Below are positions 36,890 to 48,324 of a DNA stretch of 64,000 nucleotides, piece by piece. The position numbers and the translations under genes are program-made. How positions within the stretch are numbered: position 1 is the first letter of the stretch; each line of letters opens with the position of its first letter. This stretch comes from Inga oerstediana (lineage: Eukaryota > Streptophyta > Magnoliopsida > Fabales > Fabaceae). The stretch is taken from contig OY723402.1 of assembly GCA_963210345.1 (NCBI GenBank), positions 32,835,537 through 32,899,536 on the forward strand, given 5' to 3'. The notes under the pieces were generated by a model. The model worked only from the letters and a program-made list of their open reading frames with translations. It was not told the DNA's origin and searched no databases.

Positions 36890-37210
36890 TTAACACCCGC
36901 CATTGTTGCCACCACTATCGCTTTCCTGCTTTTCTTTTCTATTTGTCCCCACCCCTTTTCCTCTGTTTGACCTAGCGACAAGTAGAAGCTTCTTTGGTCC
37001 CCCACTTGCTATTTTTTTTTGTCTCCTCCTCGTGCAAATATTTGTAAACATTTGTTCACCACTTTCATTACAGCATAGAGCTTCGTTGCGGTACAAAGCT
37101 TTCTCCCACACGTGTTCTTTTTCTCTTTTGCTGGTTGCAGTACAAAGCTTCCTCCCTCGTGTTCTTTTTCTTTTTGGCTGGTTGCAGTACAAAGCTTCCT
37201 ACAGAAGCTC
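36890..37210 (+). other. CT-rich leader of CACTA B with three 53-bp units
   Basis: Pyrimidine-rich sequence with three imperfect units of about 53 bp (37081-37207) ending gcagtacaaagctt. Its position before the transposase matches the CT-rich leader of CACTA A, so it is probably promoter or 5' UTR. The 117-codon ORF here looks non-coding. Confidence 0.5.
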
Positions 37211-37726
37211 CTGTAAGTGTTGTTTGTTTTTTAACATTTTATTCACATTTTTTTAATTAAAATATGTTTGACTATTATATATTTGCTTATACTTTTCTAT
37301 CGAAGTACATGTTGTCAATAGTGAAAGAGTTGTGAATGGGACCGTTGAAATGGTCAAATTGGGTAGAAATGTTATAAATTCCGCTGGTAGTTTAATCAAT
37401 GATTATTTTGGAACCAATTAATTTAATAAACGTAGGGTTGTATTTTTGTTGGCTTGTTATGGACCCAATTATTTTAATTACGACATGTAGTAGTGTTGGC
37501 CAATATGATTTATTTGGTGGTGAGTTGTGAACATTATTTAGTTGTTGTGGGATTAATTGGTTGATTATTTGTGATTTAAGAAGAGTGTTTAATATTTTGT
37601 AAAACTTTAAATTTTGGAATGTTATGCTGCTGAATTTACTTTTTTTAAAAAATAAATAACAAATAAAGAGAACTTTAAGAGGCAAGCAACTGACCACTTA
37701 TAAAAATATATATGTTTAACGTATAG

Positions 37727-40700
37727 ATGGATCGAAAATGGATGTCATCTAATCGGTGCTCAAGAGAATATATTGATGGGGTGAAAGAGTTTATTAGATT
37801 TGCAAGCGAGCATGCAAATGATCCTAACAAAATCCTATGTCCTTACTTATCTTGTTGTTATGGAAAGCGGATTAGTCCACTTGATTTGCTAGATCATTTA
37901 GTGTGTCATGGAATTGATCAATCATATACACGATGGACAAGGCACGGTGAGACGGATGATGCAGATCGTGGTCAAATACATACCATGATCGGTGCTTCAA
38001 ATGAGTTTGACTCAAGCATGTGTGATGAAGATGATGGTCTTCAAGAAATGCTAAATACAGTTGAAGGGGTGCTTCATAACCGTCCTCAAGAATATGAGAA
38101 GTTGAAAGGTGATGCAGAGAAGCCATTATATGCTGGTAGTACTAAATACACAATATTGCTAGCAGTGTTGAAATTGTACAACTTTAAAGCACGCTATGGA
38201 TTGAGTGATTCTGGTTTCACCACACTACTTGAACTTGTGCAAGATATGCTCCCAGAAGAAAATGTACTTCCTACCAAGACATATGAGGCAAAGCGAATAC
38301 TTTGCTCTATAACTGGCATAGGTTATGAGAAGATTCATGCATGCCCTAACGATTGCATATTATTTCGAAATCAATATGCAACGTTAGTGAAGTGCCTTAA
38401 ATGTAATGCATCTCGATATGGGAAAAAGAAAGGAAAGAGTCCCTCAAAGGTCGTATGGTATTTTCCAATTATTCCAAGATTCAAGCGATTATACAGTAAT
38501 GAGTAGATTGCTAAGTTGTTGACGTGGCATGCAGATGAAAGGATTGAAGACATGAACCTTAGGCACCCTGCGGATGCCCCTCAATGGAAAAAAATTGATC
38601 ATGACCATCCTGACTTCGCGAATGAAGAAAGGAACCTACGCCTTGCACTTTCAACTGATGGAATCAATCCCCATGGGGTTCAGAGTAGCACACACAGTAC
38701 ATGGCCAGTGATATTGATGATTTATAACCTTCCTCCACACTTGATCATGAAACGCAAGTATATGATGTTGTCTATGTTAATTTCTGGGCCAAGGCAACCT
38801 GGAAATGATATAGATGTATACTTGGCTCCTTTAATTGATGACTTGAAGCTACTTTAGGAAGAAGGTGTCAATGTGTATGATGGGTACAGGGAAGAAAGTT
38901 TTAATTTGAAAGCCATGTTGTTTGGCACAATTAATGATTTCCCTGCTTATGGTAATTTGTCCGGATATAGCGTCAAAGGATATTGTGCGTGCCCTATATG
39001 TGAAGATGACACTCATTCAATGCGACTAGATCATTGTAAGAAAAATGTATACATGGGACATCGAAGATTCTTACCATCAACACATCATTGGAGGAAGTGG
39101 AAAAAGGCTTTCAATGGTGAGTCAGAAGAAGGTAGCCCACCGAAGATGTTGACCGGTGCTCAGGTTTTTGAGAAGGTTAAGCACATGGATAACGATTTTG
39201 GCAAGCCTTTTGCAAAACAATTCGGGACAATCGGTTGGAAAAAGAATTCTATTTTCTTTGAACTTCCATATTAGAAGTCCTTGTATGTGAGACATTTTCT
39301 TGATGTGATGCACATAGAAAAAAATATATGTAATAGTCTCATTGGCACATTGCTCAGTATACGAGGAAAAAGCAAGGACAGTGTAAATGCGAGGTTGGAT
39401 TTGGTTAATTTGGGAATAAGAGAAGAGTTGGCACCAGTTGAGCAAGGGCACCGTACTTATCTACCTCCAGTGGCTTACACTCTATCGAGGAAAGAGAAAA
39501 AATTATTTTGTGAATTTCTGGAAAGAATTAAAGTTCCAGAGGGGTATTCTTCAAATATAAAGAACCTTGTATCAGTGAAAGAGTTGAAGCTAAAGAACTT
39601 TAAATCTCATGATTGTCATGTGCTCATGCAAAATTTCATACCGATTGGTATACGGTCAATCTTGCCCAAAAAAGTAAGGAACACCATTACTAAACTTTGC
39701 ATGTTCTTCAAGTTGATTTGCAGTAAAGTGGTTGATTCAACGAAGTTACTAGATTTGCAAAGGCTGATTGTTTGTACTCTATGTGAACTTGAAATGTATT
39801 TTCCACCTTCATTTTTTGACATTATAGTCCATTTAACCGTACACTTGGTGAAAGAGGTTCAATTGTGCTGTCCAATGTACTTGAGATGGATGTACCCGAA
39901 TGAGCGATTTATGAAAATTTTAAAGGGGTATGTGAAAAATAGATATCGACCAGAGGGTTGTATAGCTGAGCGGTATATGGTTGAAGAAGCAAGTGACTTC
40001 TGTGCTGACTTCCTATCAAATGTTGACCCCGTAGGTATCCCCAAGTCTCATCATGATGGGCGAAGATCAGGGAAAGGAACAAGTGGGAAGGATGTAATAA
40101 GGATATCGGTGACTGAATGGGAACAAGCTCACTTGTATATGCTTTATAACACTGATCAAGTTGAACCATTTGTTGACGAACACAAGGCCGCACTTCGATT
40201 GGCACATGGTGACAGGAATGAAAATTTTATAACAAAGGAACACAACAAACAATTTCCAAGTTGGTTAAAAAGGCGCATTAAAGATGAGGTGGAGAGGAAT
40301 CCTGATCTAATTTCTGAAAACTTGAGATGGCTATCGAATGGACCGAGCTTGAGTGTATTATCTTATAATGGTTATGCAATTAACGGTTACACCTTCTACA
40401 CACAAGAACATGATACAAGGAGCACGATGCAAAATAGTGGGGTAACACTTGTTGCTGATTCTTGGCATATATCCAGTGTCAAAGACATGCACCATATCTA
40501 CGCACCAATGTCATACTTTGGTGTAATTGAACAAATATGGGAGTTAGATTATACTGTGTTGAGGGTCCCTGTCTTCAGGTGTAAGTGGGTTAACAACAAC
40601 AGTGGATTACGGACAGATGAGTTAGGGTTTGTTCAAGTAGACCTTTCTAAAGTTTGGTATAAAGATGATCCTTTCATTTTAGCATCACAAGCAGAACAAG

Positions 40701-40954
40701 TGTTTTTCGTTCCCGATCCTGCTAAGAAGAATTGGTCCATTGTAGTTCTATCAAACAAGAATCATCAAGAACAAGTTGGTATTACAAGTAATGAATATTT
40801 GAATATTCCTGAGGATACTCTTTCCTTTGAGATGTTGTGGTCAAGATATATTGATAGAAATGAAGAAGAAGATGAAGACGAACATTTATATATGAGACAT
40901 GATCATAATGAGGGGACATGGTTTTTAAATCGAACAAGAAAGAGAAAAAGATGA
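37727..40954 (+). pseudogene. CACTA B TNP2 transposase, three in-frame TAG codons
   Basis: A single frame of 1,075 codons is open from ATG 37727 to TGA 40954 except for TAG at 38504, 38855 and 39272. Domains in order: transposase-associated domain (MDRKWM, then GIDQSYTRWTRHGE, residues 1-75), TNP2 core (HACPNDCILFRNQY, LSTDGINPHG, GPRQPGNDIDVYLAPLIDDL, about 190-520), DUF4218-like (ELEMYFPPSFFDIIVHLTVHL, about 560-730), and DUF4216-like (NGYTFYTQEHDTRSTMQNSG, VFRCKWV, about 880-1000). A lysine- and acidic-rich tail closes it. Such a protein would bind the element ends and cut them in the nucleus. The stops at 38855 and 39272 lie where CACTA A encodes tryptophan, so each is a single G-to-A change. 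There is no frameshift, so inactivation looks recent. Confidence 0.93.
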
Positions 40955-41087
40955 TAATGAGTGTCTTGATTTTTCAGTATGTATGTTTTATTACATGTAT
41001 TCATATATTCCAACTTAATTTACTTTTATTACTATGATTGTCAATATGCACTGATATTTTTGTCTTGTTTATTTAACTTGTAGGAAA

Positions 41088-44000
41088 ATGGATCCACACA
41101 ATGATCAAGAAGACTTTGAAGCCCACAATGAAGATGCAGTTGATCCTCACATTGAGCAAGTAGCCTTTGAAGCTGCTGTAGTCCGAGGTAGGACTGTGAT
41201 GCATAAACTGATCAAACTAAGGAGCAAGGGCATTATGTTAGAGCTTGAGTGGAATGACAAGGGAAACCCAGTTGGTGAAAATGCTAGCAACTTTATTAAT
41301 TATATTGGGACTATTGTCAAAGAAAGAGTCCCCATTACAATTTCAGATTGGAGACGGGCAAAGAAGGACTATTCTGATATGCTTCTGAGTTCAGTTAAGG
41401 TAAACATTATTTACTTTATTATTCTGGTTGTTTTGTTGCATGAATTACAATCTAACAAAGCATGTGTGGTTTTTTTGTTACAGTCTATCTTCATTATCGA
41501 TGACGACAAAGACAAATTTGTGCTCGCAAAATGTGGCACACTTTTGAGATGTTTTCATTCCAATCTTATCAAATTCTACTCGCGGGACACAGATGGCAAT
41601 ATCATTCATACGCCACCACAGTTGTACGATGGAATAATTACACAAGAGCTGTGGGATGAGTTTTTGAGCACACATACTACCGTGGAGTTTTTGGTAATAC
41701 AATATTAGCCCTTACAGACTACTTGCAATGTAATTGAAATTAATATTTATTGAAATTATTTGTATTTAAAAAGGAACGAAGTGATAGAAATCGTGAAAGC
41801 GCAAGCAACATGGCATACCGGTACTTAAAAGGACCACTATCGTATGCAAAGTTGGAGCAACAATTGGTAAGAACTTATAATCATTTCATATGCATATAAT
41901 TTAGATGACTAATTTTTAACGACAACTAACTTTGTTATAAAGGTCAAACCATCACATTCTGATGTCACACACATGCCACGTCATAATTTGTGGCTGGCCG
42001 GCGTCACTAATAAAAAAGGAGAAATTCCCAGCGAACAAGCCAGAGAAGTTGCAGAATATTGTGTAAGTGGTGGATTATTCATAAATATTTTGCTTTGATT
42101 AAATGATTCTATTTTATAATAACTAATATTATTGCAATTGTTGTTGTGATAGCAAAAAATGACGCAGGACCAACCAGAGTTGATGAATTATGTTGGTCGT
42201 GACGATTTACTCAGCAGAGCTCTTGGAGCTCCTGAGTATCATGGTCGTCTTCGTGATACTGGTTTTGCAGTCACCCAAACATCATACTTCGAACGCCAAA
42301 AGCGACCAAACAAAACTGACTTTATGCAACTACAGGAGCAGATTGGTGACTACAAGCAGCAACTGGAACAACAGATGAGTGACTACAATCAGCAACTGGA
42401 ACAGCAGATGAGTGTCTACAAGCATCAAGTAGATGAGCAGGTGAGTGTCCACCAACGCCAAATAGAACAATTTAACGATCATATGCGATTGATGCAAGAG
42501 CAATATGCATTATTGAAGGCTCAAATTGACACTTTATTGCTTTCTCGGCCAGCACCAAGCCCAATGTGTGACAACACAAGTGTGAAGAATGATAGTTGCC
42601 CCTCCACGCCTAAAGTCCCAATTCCTTTCGTAATCAATTTCTTCTCTAGTTAACTTTTTGTTATGTTTTAAATTAGTGTACCTTAATATTGACTCCATCT
42701 TTCATAGGGCGAATCGGCGTGCAAGCTGCATGTCGATGAATCTTTCAAGCATGCAGTTGCTGTAGGAGTTGTCTACAACACCGACACTGATATCCTTCAT
42801 GGTTCACCATTGCCTGAGAACACACTTAGAGTCAAGGTTGACGTATGCACAGATGCAGATGCCCTCCTACCAATCCCTTCTCTAGATGAACAGACAATGG
42901 TAAAAGATGTTGTTGGTGGTTATGTTGCATGACCAATAGGTTTGATTGAGCCATATCAAAAGGTAATTTAATTTACAATTCCTTCTACTTATTCTATATG
43001 CACTTCTATCTAAAAAATTACATGATTAAATTTTAATGATTTTTGTAGGTTGCTACTAGTCATAAAGGAAAAAGAATTGAAGGCCATAGGAAGAACTCAC
43101 GTGGTTCAGCAACCCAACAGAAGTCCCAACCTTCTACTAGCAAACGAAACAACAAACCAATGGTCTCTTATCGCCAAAAGTTGGCATCAATGGTACAACC
43201 ATTGATCCTCCAACGAGGTCAGGAAATACATTTTCATCCGGACATCTATAATGCAGAAGGTGTAATTGATCATGTCGATGGTGCTGTGCTGAATGATGTG
43301 ATTACTCGTGGAAGGATAGGTGGAACAGCTATCAACTTATGGATCAGGTATTCGTCTATCATTGTTATTATTATTCATCATTCAATTTTTGTTTTGGTAG
43401 AAATGACATTGTTTGTTTTATATAAAGGCATTTGTACCACGATGAGATAGTAGGCACGGATAGGATGCAGAGATTCATCTTTGTTAGCCCACACCTCTTT
43501 GGCTAGCATAGGGGGAGAGATTTGGAAGCACAGTCTAATGAACTTAGAGACTTCTTTATGCTTAGAGCAACCCCTAACAAGCTCTTTCATATGCCATACA
43601 ATGTAGGGTAAGTGATTTGTGACAATATTTGAATGTATGTTTTTTATTTTTTCACTTTTATCATTAAATGATTGTCCAAATAAAATTTTCAAAACGTGTT
43701 TTTAGGGAACATTGGATATTAATTGTTGTCCATCTAGCAGCACCAGAAAACCTTCACATTTACTATCTAGATCCTATAGAAACTGCTTATCCAGATAATT
43801 GCCCTAATATGCTGATTATCTTCAATAAGTAAGTGTATGGGTGTATGTGTAAATCTTTTCGTGTGTGATTATTGAATAACCAACATTAATCAGGAACTTC
43901 TTTGTTTTATTAGTGCATTAGCGGCATATAGAGGAAAAGTTGGATTGACCTACTCTAGACGCAATGACCCGGCCAATAGCTATGCGTGGAGGAAGATTAT

Positions 44001-44183
44001 GGTACTTATATATGAATTTGCTCCATTCTTGTTAGTAAAAAAAATTTATTCAAAAATTGATATAACTATTTCATTGTATTGTTGCAGTGTCCATTCCAGC
44101 CGAATGATAATGATTGTGGTTATTATGTTATGAAATTTATGAAAGATGTAGTTACTCATTGCCACCTTGTAATTCCTGTGAAA
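41088..44183 (+). pseudogene. CACTA B second gene: PttA domain, coiled coil, DUF8039-like and C48 protease parts
   Basis: Eleven exons join in phase: 41088-41399, 41484-41693, 41774-41866, 41943-42062, 42153-42629, 42708-42962, 43049-43347, 43428-43607, 43706-43828, 43914-44001 and 44088-44183. Together they make 751 codons, with more probably lost beyond 44183. The N-terminal half carries the plant En/Spm PttA signature GRDDLLSRALGAPEYHGR, followed by a Gln-rich coiled coil with repeats of the type QQLEQQMSDYN (42330-42500). Exon 6 resembles DUF8039 (VAVGVVYNTDTDILHG). The last exons form a Ulp1/C48 cysteine protease fold with His in EHWILIVV (43710), Asp in YYLDPIE, and Gln and Cys in FQPNDNDCGYYV (Cys codon 44115). 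Two in-frame stops, TGA at 42930 (a tryptophan position) and TAG at 43504, disable it. Such proteases normally remove SUMO; the target in transposons is unknown. Confidence 0.85.
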
Positions 44184-44225
44184 GTAAGTTCCCTTTAGTT
44201 GATTGTGTAGAGCATATTTGAATAA

Positions 44226-44700
44226 TGAAGCTCTGTTTCTATTTATACTATGGCCTTAGTTATGTTGCATGCAACATTGAGCATGTAGAAATGTCATTAT
44301 GGGGCATGCACCTAGTTAAAACTAACATGTCATACACATAGCATATATTATACATGCATTATGGTACCTATTTCCTACTGAGATTATCTCGAATCCCACC
44401 CTCTCCTACCAACAATTTAAACAGGAGGAGACATAAGATATGCTGAGAACAAAGAAGAGAACCGTACGAGGGGATTGCAGTGAAGGAATGAAGATGGGAA
44501 GATGTCTTCGTTTCACTGGGATGGGTTTAGATACCCTAGTAGCCCTGTACGGCATCTTAATTGTAATTATTATGTACGAACCCCTATAGGGAATTTTTGT
44601 AATTATGTACATATTATCAGATATTTATGTTATTCCTATGTTGTCCACTGAACCGCGCAATAATATTCCACTGCAAGTCAAAATAAGTAAGGGTTTGACA
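44226..44700 (+). mobile_element. Gypsy-type LTR fragment, 3' half
   Basis: It starts abruptly with gaagctctgtttctattta, matching the reverse complement of the LTR near 56830. It keeps the ctactgagattatctcgaatc block and ends ATAAGTAAGGGTTTGACA. The 5' half is missing, and its junction with CACTA B marks a deletion or rearrangement. It is in the opposite orientation to the LTR at 25032-25372. Confidence 0.75.
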
Positions 44701-47700
44701 TTTGAGAATGACCTAATTTTCTGGTCATATATTGCAATTAATCCAAATTACCCGGTAAAAAGAGGAATCTTCTCCTTTTCATTTGTTACATTTTCTGAGA
44801 TAGTTGGAGTTGGTCCTTTTTACGTTGCATTTTATAATTGTCTAAAATATTTAATTAATTTTTCTATCCTCAATTAATTACATGTTTTCTCAATTTTTTC
44901 CTAACCATTCTCATTCATTTTATTTCTCACTCATTCTCTTTCACTCACGTACTCAATAAGGGTATATTTATTGTATTTCACCAACGTTTTATGAGAGTTA
45001 TTTTGTAGCTTATATGTGTGGCTTGTTTGTTTTCTTGTGTGGGAGTAGCAATTAAGAGAATTACGAGTGTTTCCACGGGAAAACTTACAACTAGGAACCC
45101 AAAAAACAATTCAGGACCTTAAATTTGGGAATTTACTAAAAGGGTCGAAGTCCCAAACTACTGAGATAATAAAAAGACAAAAATAGCCTTATTAAAGATT
45201 TAGTCATTCGAAATCATATGCAAGAGTAATTGAAAATTCTCCCAAAGATTATAAATCTTGTACGATGGGTTGGAAATAACTTTTAGCCTATTTGGATTTT
45301 TGTCATAATTTATTATGAGAATAAAGTATAGTTTTTTTTTTCCAAAAAAAAAACAAACCAAACAGTCTTATACATATTAAAATTAAGGTGAAAGTATATC
45401 TCAAGTCTTTTAATTTTACTCAAGGTTTTATTCTGGTCCCTTAATTTTATAAAGCATATTTTCAATCATCTAACCCTAATGTTGTTAACCAAGCATGCTA
45501 GCTAGTATTGAAATTTTAAATGTTGACGAAATATTCACAAACCTTGACATATTAAGTCTAATTTTTAAAAAATAGAAATTACAACATCCTGAAATTTAAT
45601 ATTAAGGTTTGCAATGAATTGAAATTGATTAGATGAAATTAAGGTATTAAGTAGTTAAAATCATATGTTTGAGGCTTAGAAATACTAAGGATGATGCATG
45701 AAAATAATATCTTTAGGCTTTTTTAACAGTTTTGAAATTTTTGTACTTTTGAGGATCAAATGATAATATTTTTGAGTGATTCATTTTGCATTACAAAGTA
45801 GACATATCAAACTTTCCATAGAGTCCTAATTTGTAATTTTTTTTAAAGATGTGTACAATTAGTTATGAATTTTTGAAATCGAGCCCCCTTCTCTTTGTGT
45901 AACTTGCTGGGATGAGCAATCACTTCCCTAAGCCAAGAGGTTCTCATGTACCAATTGAGAGAATCATATCATCACAAAAGAGAACTTTCAGAACATCTAT
46001 TACTAGAGCTACAGAGCATAACCTCAGAAAGAAGTAATGGATAAAAGGAGTATGTTTCACCTCAAGGAAGGGCTATCATAATATACCATTCAACTAACTT
46101 ATGGAGAACAAAAAGAGGAGGATATCTCATACACAAAGAAAAATACTCCCACAGCCTGCATTATATTAGAGAGCTTTGCATAAAGCAAAAAACGCAAAAA
46201 CAGAGCTTCAAAGATAGATGCAGTGGGTATTCAAAGGCAATCCTCCAAGCACCTAATGTAAAAGTAAACAATAGTAAAACCTCCTACACTATCAAATTTA
46301 CTATTTATTGAAGTTTATACTTTAGGTATAAGCATTGCACATATGTTTTTACAATTTTTAGAAAAACCATCCATAAAGAGTTGCAATGTTCAATTGTCTA
46401 ACCCTTTATGCATATACGCACACTCTATGAGAAAATATTTTTTATGCATAAAGTCATGCTTAATTCATTATGCTCAATTTCTTTAAATTGACTATATTCT
46501 TAGAGCATGTGAATCATGATTCCTACAAGCTAACAATGAATGGATCCAAGTAAAATTAGATACTGAAGGAAGAAAAAGGATTATACGATTTTGTAGGAAG
46601 AAGAAAGGAATGCTCTATTTTCGGTCAGTAAAATAGGGATGAACAGAGTATACACAAACTCTGAGTGAAAACTCAACTTCATATCAAGTGCATACACAAA
46701 ACTCGAGTTCCAGAGGCAGACTCTAGTTCATAACTTGAAGACATAGTGGAAATTCGAGTTCAGGAAAGGAAATTGCATAAAATCTTGATTTAATAGCATG
46801 GGTTACTAAACGATCTTGGAGGACTTGTGTATAAAGATACAAGGAAATAGAAATTAACTTGGGTGTCTACAAGTTACTCTCAAGCCAGGCACGCTGTATC
46901 AGTATGTGAATTTTTCTGCAAAACTCAAGTTCTTAGGCAGAAGTCGAGTATCGCGACTTTATCGATAATTTCAAAACTCAACCGTCTTACCTGTTCTTCC
47001 CAACTCAATTTGAGTGGTAAATACTTGATCATTGCTACATACCATGAGCAATCAATCATTTATGGTTTTCAAGATATTTTCAAATTGCTAAATGTGTCGA
47101 AAATAGAATTGTGCATAATCTTTCTATGCATTGAAAATTTGAAATGCACATTTTAAAACAAAAAATTGTTTATATTTCAATCCATCTTATTAGTGTATAC
47201 ACATTATTTGAAAATTATTTTTTCTGCATTCAAATCGTTTTTAAAATTGGAAGTTAATATTTTTCCATATTGAAAGTCATAAATGCTTCAAATTCATCTT
47301 CTAGAGTATTCCCTATCGTTGACATATTGATCATTGATCTAAAATATACTGTCCAATACTTGAACTCTTTAGTCTTTATTCTCTAACATGTTAGACCTTA
47401 CGTCTAACAAGTTAACTATCTATAGGTAGTTCAAGTATATTTCTCATAAATTATTTCAATATGTGAATGCCTTGTGACTAATGTCTAGAGTCTTATTTGG
47501 CTAAGTTATTCCAAGAATTAATAATGTTTATTGATTTATTAAATGCATTAACCATTACAGTGGAATAACTTTATAAGACAGCACTTTGGAACTCTATTCA
47601 TCTGGACCAACAAGCCTGAACTTCATAGTTATAAATCTATATACTTGCTCTTATTGCTCGAATACCTTAACAATTGACATTACCTATCTCCAAGCAACTA

Positions 47701-48324
47701 GCACTCAATCTTTGACTAGAAGTTCTTATTTCTCAAAACACAACTCTAAGAGTCAAGACTATCTCTTGGGCAATAGCAAAGTTATTATGCTCATTCATTC
47801 CTATTATGCTTAGCTTGTTTGGCTAGTGTTGTACTCTTATGGCTTTTGCTCTTAAAAGAATGCTCTAACATGTTAAATTCAAGGTTCGACATGTTTTTTA
47901 AATTTGAAGCTTTCTGAAGATATGTATACATATATTGTTTCCACTAATTTTAGAATGAGGATTGATATTTAACAAACTTCATAATTGAATTTTCATGTAT
48001 TCATAATCTTAATGTCATAATACTTATTCATGATTCGAAATAACATTTGAGATTTTGAAACAACTTGCACATTTTATTATCATTCTTGGAAAACTTGATT
48101 TCATTCATTATTTATAATTTCATAAAAGTTTGTCATTATAGATAGAATTTCTACTCTCTTTGATCCGACTTATATGGATTGCATGAAAATCTTATCAATG
48201 ACATATTTTCTATATAAAGTGCAATTACAAATTGTCATTGATCGTTCAGAATCATCACTCTTGGTATCACTTGTTCATTATGCTTCATGATTCAATGGCT
48301 TGAATTTATTAAGCATACTAAAAA
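44701..48324. other. No gene recognised; AT-rich, with a weak ACTCGAGT-type cluster
   Basis: Open frames (97 codons at 46863, 75 at 47586) lack domains. At 46640-46960 several copies of aactcgagttc and decayed forms (aactcaagttc, gactctagttc, attcgagttc) cluster, which resembles the palindrome arrays in LTRs elsewhere in the window. No LTR ends could be fixed around it. Confidence 0.5.

Larger units (their letters stand above)
34408..44225 (+). mobile_element. CACTA transposon B, 5' end intact, 3' end missing
   Basis: The left terminus CACTACTACAAAAAGGGGC starts at 34408, preceded by aag (likely TSD). Subterminal hairpins of the aagctttggcg family fill much of 34410-35830 and return at 36735-36870. 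A TNP2 gene (37727-40954) and a multi-exon second gene (41088-44183) follow. No terminal tagtg end is seen; from 44226 the sequence is a gypsy-type LTR fragment. The 3' end has therefore been lost, and the element could not transpose as it stands. Confidence 0.85.

Noticed and set aside
36903..37256. 117-codon ORF upstream of the CACTA B transposase
   Set aside because: CT-rich, made of about 53-bp tandem units, in the position of a promoter or leader; no domain.
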